From the NCBI GenBank assembly GCA_013287015.1, contig JABDEO010000006.1, forward strand, positions 1 through 35,183: a stretch of DNA of 35,183 nt, in the 5' to 3' direction. The notes beneath the pieces were generated by a model. It was not told the DNA's origin. It saw only the letters and a list, made by a program, of their open reading frames with translations, and made no database searches. Below are positions 28,487-35,183 of the stretch, piece by piece (the stretch's first letter is position 1; the number at the start of each line of letters is the position of its first letter). The stretch is from Chlamydiota bacterium (GTDB taxonomy: Bacteria; Chlamydiota; Chlamydiia; Chlamydiales; Parachlamydiaceae). The position numbers were made by a program, and so were the translations under genes.

Positions 28487-30262
28487 TTATTTTGAGCTTA
28501 ATTGAGCGTAATAACGGCTATTGAAATACTCCTCCAGCTCCTGAGGGAGCGGGTGAGAAAGAGGCGATTGAAAAAGAGCGATGTCCGCTGCGAGATTCCT
28601 CCCGAGATTTGTTTGAACAGACTGCGCATCCAAACTAGAATCCCCATCAAGTTCCTCAAGGAAAGTTTGCAGTTGATGATAGGCGGCCGCTTGCAGCTTC
28701 TGCTCAAATTCATTAAGCGTCGGCGGAGCGCAATTCAAAGTCTCCGACAGATGCTGCAACATAATCGCTTGGACAGCGGAACCCAGTAAATCACCTAACA
28801 TGCGAATGTATCCCAATGCACATTTTTCCAATTCTAGGCTTGCGCTTTCCTGCGCCTTCTCAATCTCCTTGCAAACCACCTCTTTTTCCGCACTCAAAAT
28901 TTTAATGGCCGCATGGGAAACTTCGAATGGATCACTGCTAAAAAGCTCTGCAACGCTTTGCTCCAACCAAGCTTCTTGCAGAATGGTGAATGGACGCTTA
29001 ATAAAATGCATGTTGATCATGTGATAAGTTTCAGATAAGTAATCAAACATCGCAGGACATTGCTCCAAGGCGGCGAAAAATCTCTCAATGATGGAAATAT
29101 GCCCGCTCACAACATGCGGCTCAAGGTGAGCGGCTCCAATAATCGCAACGCCAAGCTCTCTATGCAGATTCAATAACTCCATATCAAAAGCGGCTTGTTT
29201 TAGACGATGCAACCGCTTAGCGGGCTCTAACAAAGAGCCCTCGGAAGACAATCCCGTCGCCGCTATTTTTCGACGAGAATAGAGCTCTGCAAATAAGGGC
29301 AGTTCTTCCAAGTGCAATGGATAAGTGGGAATCAGTGCGTCGGATAAAGCCCAGCCGGCATATTGAGCCGGATGTGGGAAGCCGGTCTGAATGGAATTAA
29401 ACGCAAGATGGAAGCTGCTGACTATCGGCGTGCTGGATGTTTGTGAATGCGAATTTCTTATGAATGAGCCGCGCACTTTAATGGTTGTGCCGGGCAGCAC
29501 CTGTAGTGTGAGGCAAAGATTAGACGTCATCGAAGCCACATCAAGGGTTGCATGAATGGGAGCGTGCTTCAAAGACGCAACCGCTTCGCCCGGAGTCTTA
29601 AAGCGTATCCCATGATGTTTCAATAGGGTGCTGGCCTTCATGCGGATGGCGTCGGCTTCTTGAATGAACAAGGGATCCCCGGAAGGAACTATCACATTGG
29701 CTTGGAAAGGCAAGCTAATCTGTTGATCGGGAATATTGCATGGAAGCATCGAAGCTTCAGGCAAGTCGATGCGATTCGACTTTAATTCATCATTCAGAAC
29801 AAGGCCGCTATATTTATAAAAAAAATTTACAATGCGAGAAGTCCAGTCAGCAGGCGTTTTTTTGATGGAATCTAAAGTGGAGTTATAGTGATTGATGGCG
29901 GCCAAAGTAGAGGTCGCCAACTGCTTATCCACCGGACTGCCGCCTTTTAATTTTCCAATAAACAAATGATTTCGTTTAACCACATCAATCGCTTCCAATA
30001 CGGCATGCTGAACTTGCTGTTTTTGCCGGAGCAACTTCTGACGTGAACTATTTGAAAAAAGAACCGCGATAAAATCGATGGCTCTTTGCAATGACGAGCG
30101 CTCTGTTGCAATAAGCTGCCCTTCCCGGACCGTTAAATCGGCTGCTGAAGCGATCGGCGAAGATTCATTTTTATAGGAAAATTTCTCTAGGTTGCTGACG
30201 GCCGCTTGCAGCGCCTTTGTTGGGTCGCGCACATGCTTGAAATGCTTAAGATTTTTTTCCAT
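28487..30262 (-). CDS. hypothetical protein, 591 aa
   Basis: Long open frame directly downstream of the Rsm22-like gene; no family recognised. Confidence 0.75.
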   Translation of the reverse strand: MEKNLKHFKHVRDPTKALQAAVSNLEKFSYKNESSPIASAADLTVREGQLIATERSSLQRAIDFIAVLFSNSSRQKLLRQKQQVQHAVLEAIDVVKRNHLFIGKLKGGSPVDKQLATSTLAAINHYNSTLDSIKKTPADWTSRIVNFFYKYSGLVLNDELKSNRIDLPEASMLPCNIPDQQISLPFQANVIVPSGDPLFIQEADAIRMKASTLLKHHGIRFKTPGEAVASLKHAPIHATLDVASMTSNLCLTLQVLPGTTIKVRGSFIRNSHSQTSSTPIVSSFHLAFNSIQTGFPHPAQYAGWALSDALIPTYPLHLEELPLFAELYSRRKIAATGLSSEGSLLEPAKRLHRLKQAAFDMELLNLHRELGVAIIGAAHLEPHVVSGHISIIERFFAALEQCPAMFDYLSETYHMINMHFIKRPFTILQEAWLEQSVAELFSSDPFEVSHAAIKILSAEKEVVCKEIEKAQESASLELEKCALGYIRMLGDLLGSAVQAIMLQHLSETLNCAPPTLNEFEQKLQAAAYHQLQTFLEELDGDSSLDAQSVQTNLGRNLAADIALFQSPLSHPLPQELEEYFNSRYYAQLSSK

Positions 30263-31422
30263 CAGGGCGCTTCTTCCAAGGGTTTGCCGCAGGCGGCTTC
30301 AACAGCGACGGTGGAACCCTTGATAATGTCCAACGCAAAATGCGTCTCCAATGCACCCTCAACGGAAATCAATTCACCGCGCCGCAAGTATTCGAAGGCG
30401 CGCGATTCCGCCGGATGCTCCGGCAGATGAGAGCCAAGGTTTTTTTTGCCGTCCGTTCCGCATACGTAATAGCGTTTTCCCTGAAAAGAGTCGACGGGAG
30501 GACTAATAATGCGATAGAGCTTTTTATTAGCCGTCTGCGGCCATTGGGCCTTTGGGCTTCGAAAGATGATGTATGTCATCTTCAAGGAGCCCAAATTGAT
30601 GCTTGTCGCTCGTTGAATTTCCTTAATAAGCGTCGGTTTTTCAAATTCGCGCTGCGCATAGCAAGGGCTGTCCTTAGCTTTAAGCGCAGGGCATTCTCCA
30701 CGCCATACGCATGGAGCTTGAACCGGAACGCCGCGTTGAACCAGAACATCCCGAAGCTCTAGAATGCGACGGTTGGACTCCAAATGGGAGCTGTCAACAA
30801 TCAGCAGATGCCCTTGAGGCGTCAGTCTATCTAAGAGGTAGGAGATGAATTTATCTTGCCTCTCTTTCCAATTAGCTTGATTGGCGGGAAAAATTTCTTC
30901 GAGGCAATGTCCTAGGATGATCAAATCGAAATTTCCCGTCACCGGCATGGGTTCCTTTTGGCAGTCCCATTGCCGGACGCTTAAGGGCAAGCCATATCTT
31001 CCGCACACTGTTGAACCAAGCTCCAGAGCGGGCGCGCTGCGATCAGCGGCGAACACTTCGCCGGCTCCGTGGCGCAAAGCGGCGAATGCAAACGGCGCAG
31101 GACCGCTTCCGACATCCAACACGCGCCGTGGAACGATCGGCAACTCATTCAGAACGGACATCGCCTGTTGATAATGTACAACCCATTGATAAAGCAGATA
31201 AGAACCCAAAAGGGCGGGATCGGAAAAGTAGTTTGCGCCAATAAGATTTTTACTAGAGTGCAGTCCATCCTGCAGAGTCTTTACGCCCTCCACAACGCCG
31301 CGAAATTCGCGCGTTTGGAGTTTATCCGGAGGACCCGCTTGCTTATGCATGCGGCGCCACAATCCGATCAATAGGGGCATAATGGCCGCAATATCCAGAT
31401 CAGGAGTTCTATGATTTTTCAT
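30262..31422 (-). CDS. Rsm22-like (ribosomal small subunit) SAM-dependent methyltransferase
   Basis: VLDVGSGPAPFAFAAL, FDLIILGHCLEEIF, Cys-rich CVWRGECPALKAKDSPCYAQREF. Confidence 0.75.
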   Translation of the reverse strand: MKNHRTPDLDIAAIMPLLIGLWRRMHKQAGPPDKLQTREFRGVVEGVKTLQDGLHSSKNLIGANYFSDPALLGSYLLYQWVVHYQQAMSVLNELPIVPRRVLDVGSGPAPFAFAALRHGAGEVFAADRSAPALELGSTVCGRYGLPLSVRQWDCQKEPMPVTGNFDLIILGHCLEEIFPANQANWKERQDKFISYLLDRLTPQGHLLIVDSSHLESNRRILELRDVLVQRGVPVQAPCVWRGECPALKAKDSPCYAQREFEKPTLIKEIQRATSINLGSLKMTYIIFRSPKAQWPQTANKKLYRIISPPVDSFQGKRYYVCGTDGKKNLGSHLPEHPAESRAFEYLRRGELISVEGALETHFALDIIKGSTVAVEAACGKPLEEAP

Positions 31423-31433
31423 CTATTCTCCCT

Positions 31434-32177
31434 CTACTCAAAAACAAGTTCTTTTTCGCGTTCCGTCAACGCCCTCCATTGACCAACGGGAAGGGGTCCC
31501 AGATGGAGGCCGCCAATGCGAATGCGAGTGAGTTCTTTAACGCCTAATCCTGCATTTTCCAAGAGCATTCGCACCTCGCGTTTTTTGCCTTCGGCGATGG
31601 TGACCTTGACGGTTCCCTTGCGGACTTTATTAACGCGCACAGGTTTGACAAACGCGCCTTCAACGAGCGCGCCATTTGTAATCGCTTGCAGGTGGTCGAT
31701 GGTGATCTCTTCGTCTGTTTTAGCTAAATATTCTTTATTGATATTGGATGAGGGATGAATGACGCGGTTGGCGAAATGGCCGTCATTAGTGACGATGATT
31801 AGTCCTTGAGTGTCTTTGTCTAAGCGGCCCACTGTAAATACGCGTTGCTCCACCTGTTCAAAGAGATCAAGTATGATCTTTGTATTATTCGTGCGTCTAT
31901 TGGTGCAGATATATCCCACCGGTTTGTTCAGAATGTAGTAAACCTTACCCTCGGCGCCTTTAATCGCTTTATCATCAACTTTGATGATATCTTTTCCATC
32001 GACCAATGTTTGGGGCAGCAGGGCGACCTGGCCGTTGACCCTCACGCGGCCATCGAAAATGAGCGTTTCGCATGCGCGACGGGAGGCTACGCCGGCGGCG
32101 GCTAAGAATTTGCTTAATCTTTGTTTTGAAGAAGTTTTCATTTTTTCCACTTTTTTCCTTTTCGGCACATTCATCAT
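31434..32177 (-). CDS. RsuA/RluB family pseudouridine synthase
   Basis: RLSKFLAAAGVASRRACETLI, VGRLDKDTQGLIIVTNDG, EGKKREVRMLLENAGL; start could be 32141. Confidence 0.92.
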   Translation of the reverse strand: MMNVPKRKKVEKMKTSSKQRLSKFLAAAGVASRRACETLIFDGRVRVNGQVALLPQTLVDGKDIIKVDDKAIKGAEGKVYYILNKPVGYICTNRRTNNTKIILDLFEQVEQRVFTVGRLDKDTQGLIIVTNDGHFANRVIHPSSNINKEYLAKTDEEITIDHLQAITNGALVEGAFVKPVRVNKVRKGTVKVTIAEGKKREVRMLLENAGLGVKELTRIRIGGLHLGPLPVGQWRALTEREKELVFE

Positions 32178-32252
32178 AAAGTAAAGTTAATAATTATTCA
32201 ATACTTATAAGTGGGGCTGGGCGCAATTAAATTCGCGTTAACCCCGCGAGCG

Positions 32253-32368
32253 GGCATTGGGGTCAGGCCTGACACTATGACACTTTTAAAAACGCCACTA
32301 TGACACTTTTAAAGGCGTCATACTGGCGTTTTTGAAAGTGTCATAGTGTCAGGCCTGACCCCAATGCC
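32253..32368. repeat. palindrome P13 (ggggtcaggcctgacactatgacactttt)
   Basis: ggcattggggtcaggcctgacactatgacactttt ... aaagtgtcatagtgtcaggcctgaccccaatgcc. Confidence 0.93.
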
Positions 32369-32405
32369 ACGCGTCATCGCGTCAAATTTTATTTGTTTGT
32401 AAGGA

Positions 32406-33140
32406 TCAGGCCTGTAGTTCATCCGGTATTTTCATATTGTGGAATACCGCATCTACATCTTCTAGTTGTTCAATCCATTCAATTAACGCCAGATTGGCCT
32501 TTGCCGTTTCCATATCGCATTCAACATACGTTTTGGGAATCATTTCCAAAGAGGCTTCATCGCATTCAAAACCGAGCTGTTTGATCGCTTCCTTCACAGT
32601 GTAAAGAGAGGCGGGATCGGTGGTGATGACATACAGGTCTTCATCTGTCTCGAAATCTTCCGCCCCGGATTCAAGGGCCGCATGAAAGAGTTTTTCTTCA
32701 ACAGCGTTTTTTTTTGCAATTTGAATGACGCCTTTACGTTCAAAGTTGAATGCGACGGCTCCGGGGCTGGCGATTGTGCCGCCGCGTTTATTGGTGGCGA
32801 TGCGCATTTCCGAGGATATGCGGTTTTTGTTGTCTGTCATAATATCAATGATGAGCCCTACGCCGCCATGTCCATACATCTCATAGGTCATCTCGGTATA
32901 GTCTGCCTGGTCGGCGCTGGACGCCTTCTTGATGTTGCGGTCAATAATATCGTTAGGAACATTAGCTTCGCGCGCTTTTTGCAGGGCGATGCGCAGACGC
33001 GGATTGTTTTTTGCATCGGGGCCTCCGAGCTTGACGGAGCTGATGATCTCCTTTGCAATGCGCGAAAACACCTTGCCTTTTTTAATGTCGGCTTTTCCTT
33101 TTCTATGTTTAATATTCGCCCACTTGCTATGACCAGCCAT
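32406..33140 (-). CDS. yebC: YebC/PmpR family regulatory protein
   Basis: MAGHSKWANIKHRKGKADIKKGKVFSRIAKEI; the track ORF extends upstream of the real start. Confidence 0.95.
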   Translation of the reverse strand: MAGHSKWANIKHRKGKADIKKGKVFSRIAKEIISSVKLGGPDAKNNPRLRIALQKAREANVPNDIIDRNIKKASSADQADYTEMTYEMYGHGGVGLIIDIMTDNKNRISSEMRIATNKRGGTIASPGAVAFNFERKGVIQIAKKNAVEEKLFHAALESGAEDFETDEDLYVITTDPASLYTVKEAIKQLGFECDEASLEMIPKTYVECDMETAKANLALIEWIEQLEDVDAVFHNMKIPDELQA

Positions 33141-33144
33141 AATA

Positions 33145-33825
33145 TTAAAACATCCCCTTGAATAGATGACCTTGATGCTCTTTGATCCAATTTTGGGCGA
33201 GCGAGTAGTGCTGATATTGCATTTCAAGCTCCTTGAATTCATTGGTATGAATCCGGTAAACGCCTCTTTCATCGTGATAAGCAGGGCACACGCCATGCAC
33301 CATCTCATGATAAACAACATAGGCTACTAAATAATCGGGAAACGAAGGACTGTCAAGCAGTCTATTAATTTTAATCAATTTCAAAGGGTCATGATAAAGA
33401 CCAAATGTCACGCGTATTCGTCGTCGGGGTTGAGTTTTGCCAAACCAGGTGATATGCAAATTAAGGCGTCCCTGAAAATATTCGCGGTTTAATTGATTAT
33501 AAATTTTTTGTAAATCGTGCACAGAACCTCGCGCGCATAATTTGCGCCGATCAAGCAGATGCGAGTAGTCGAGTTTTTGTAAATGCGCTTCGATGAAATC
33601 TTTGATGTCAGGGGTGATTTTATTGTCTTCTCGGCTGATGTAACAGGCTAAAGATTGCATCACATTTTGCGGAGCCTGCAAAAACATGCGATGGAGGGAT
33701 ACTTTAGCGCAATCAGGTTCCCAGCGTACGCTGAGCATGGTGGAACGATTGTCATTAATCTTTAATTTTACTTTCATACCGGAACTCTCCTCGAGTTCCT
33801 GCTGAAAACGAGTAGCAAGCATCAT
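33145..33825 (-). CDS. SprT-like zinc metalloprotein
   Basis: VVYHEMVHGVCPAYHDERGVYRIHTNEFKELE. Confidence 0.82.
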   Translation of the reverse strand: MMLATRFQQELEESSGMKVKLKINDNRSTMLSVRWEPDCAKVSLHRMFLQAPQNVMQSLACYISREDNKITPDIKDFIEAHLQKLDYSHLLDRRKLCARGSVHDLQKIYNQLNREYFQGRLNLHITWFGKTQPRRRIRVTFGLYHDPLKLIKINRLLDSPSFPDYLVAYVVYHEMVHGVCPAYHDERGVYRIHTNEFKELEMQYQHYSLAQNWIKEHQGHLFKGMF

Positions 33826-33930
33826 AATTATATATTTTTTTATTAAAATTGTTTGTTGTTGTGAATATTATACTGATGGTCATGCGACATTGGGTTAGGC
33901 CTGACCTCAATTGCGCGCCATGCTAAATTC

Positions 33931-34087
33931 GGCCGTGTTCACCTTTTCGGCCACTAGAATCCCCTCTCTGTGCGCTCTGTGATCTCTGTGGTTGATAAAA
34001 AAGCTTGAAACGTTTTTATCAACCACAGAGATCACAGAGCGCACAGAGAGGCGGCCGAGTTCTTTCTTAGTAAAGGTGAACAAGGCC
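33931..34087. repeat. palindrome P14 (arms related to P9)
   Basis: cccctctctgtgcgctctgtgatctctgtggttgataaaaa ... tttttatcaaccacagagatcacagagcgcacagagagg, outer ggcc.tgttcacctt/aaggtgaacaaggcc. Confidence 0.92.
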
Positions 34088-34624
34088 CTAAATCCTTTTC
34101 TCCATAAAAATACGGCCTACAAAAGTATTATCGCGTTCTTTGATCCACTCATTTTGACGTCCAAACTCTGTAAAACCAAAGCGCTCATAAAGGCGAATGG
34201 CAGGATTTTGGGCATAAACCTGAAGATGCAACAATTCAATATTAAAATAAGTTTTTCCAAGATGAATGAGGTTCTTTATGAGATCGGAACCAATTCCTTG
34301 ATTTCGATGATTTCCTCCTACAATAATTCCAAACTCACATTGATGCGCCAGTTTTCGGTAGGGCTGCAAATAAAGCGTCGCCATGCCGCAAGGCGTTCCA
34401 TTGAAAGTGGCCGTCAGGCTGCAACGATAGCGACAAAAACCGATCCAACGGTTTACCGCATCATCGATTTCCACCACATCATCCATTGGAAACCATCTGC
34501 CAACGGTGGGGTCCATTAACCATTCTTTTAGATAGGCGGCGTCGCTTAATTCAGTATAGCGAATATCCACGCCTGCAGGAAGTGTGGACTCTTTATTTTG
34601 CTCTTCTGTGCTCATCAGGTTCAC
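34088..34624 (-). CDS. GNAT family (RimJ/RimL-like) acetyltransferase
   Basis: [61 protein letters not shown]. Confidence 0.87.
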   Translation of the reverse strand: MNLMSTEEQNKESTLPAGVDIRYTELSDAAYLKEWLMDPTVGRWFPMDDVVEIDDAVNRWIGFCRYRCSLTATFNGTPCGMATLYLQPYRKLAHQCEFGIIVGGNHRNQGIGSDLIKNLIHLGKTYFNIELLHLQVYAQNPAIRLYERFGFTEFGRQNEWIKERDNTFVGRIFMEKRI

Positions 34625-35183
34625 CCAAATTCTTTTAAATAAGCGTTAATAAAATCATCAATTTCTCCATCCATCACAGCTTGCACGTTGCCGATTTCCA
34701 CCTTGGTGCGAGTATCTTTAACTAGCGTGTATGGTTGGAAGACATAATTGCGGATCTGACTGCCCCAGGCGATCTCCTTTTTTTCTCCCCCGAGAGCTTT
34801 AACCGCATTTTCTCGTTCCGTAACTTCTTTTTCGTATAATTTTGATTTCAATATTTTAAAACAAGCTTCCTTGTTTTGAACCTGGCTGCGCTGGCTCTGG
34901 CTGGACACCACGATGCCTGTAGGTCCGTGGGTCAGCCGCACCGCCGAATCAGTTTTATTAACGTGTTGGCCGCCAGCTCCTGAAGCTCGATAGGTGTCGA
35001 TTCGGACCTCATCTGGTTTAATGTCGATAACGATGTCGTCAGTGATTTCCGGGGTGACATCGACCGAAGCGAAGCTGGTGTGCCGTTTAGCGTTGCTGTC
35101 AAAGGGGGAAATGCGCACCAATCGGTGGACGCCTTTTTCCGCCTTCGCATAACCGTAAGCGAAGTCTCCGGTAATCTTAATAG
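34621..35183 (-). CDS. prfB: peptide chain release factor 2, 3' part (gene runs off the window)
   Basis: [57 protein letters not shown]; frame stays open to the window edge. Confidence 0.93.
   Translation of the reverse strand, partial: IKITGDFAYGYAKAEKGVHRLVRISPFDSNAKRHTSFASVDVTPEITDDIVIDIKPDEVRIDTYRASGAGGQHVNKTDSAVRLTHGPTGIVVSSQSQRSQVQNKEACFKILKSKLYEKEVTERENAVKALGGEKKEIAWGSQIRNYVFQPYTLVKDTRTKVEIGNVQAVMDGEIDDFINAYLKEFG

Noticed and set aside
33141-33320. N-terminal extension of the yebC ORF
   Set aside because: Overlaps the SprT-like gene; the family-typical start MAGHSKWANIKHRKGK is at 33140.
34621-35183. prfB programmed frameshift
   Set aside because: The frameshift site would be near the 5' end of the gene, outside this window.
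1-35183. tRNA or rRNA genes
   Set aside because: None recognised on reading; a tRNAscan/Infernal run would be needed to exclude them fully.

Overview
The window looks like a chromosomal segment of an environmental chlamydia (Parachlamydiaceae/Waddlia-like). This is judged from gene content and protein style; no search was run. Recognisable genes are uvrB, trpS, two tandem tyrP-type aromatic amino acid permeases, a long ThyX-like protein, a Bax-inhibitor-1/YccA-like membrane protein, psd, a GT92-like glycosyltransferase, an acyl-CoA dehydrogenase, oppD/oppF-type ATPases, an Rsm22-like methyltransferase, an RsuA/RluB pseudouridine synthase, yebC, a SprT-like metalloprotein, a GNAT acetyltransferase and the 3' part of prfB. 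Between them are lineage-specific proteins that resemble effectors: a paralogous pair with a possible ADP-ribosyltransferase-like C-terminus, a possible PI3/4-kinase-like protein, a ~70-aa-repeat protein and a predicted membrane-anchored protein. The most unusual content is not coding. About 15 long, nearly perfect intergenic palindromes of at least eight sequence families occur with no transposase in the window. Many abut or contain stop codons. One forms a six-unit tandem array (149-bp period) in which the hairpin cores of the first and last units are inverted. Another family occurs twice, flanking a single gene, with compensatory changes between its arms. A third is a 77-bp element with an apparent 8-bp target-site duplication, nested inside a further palindrome.
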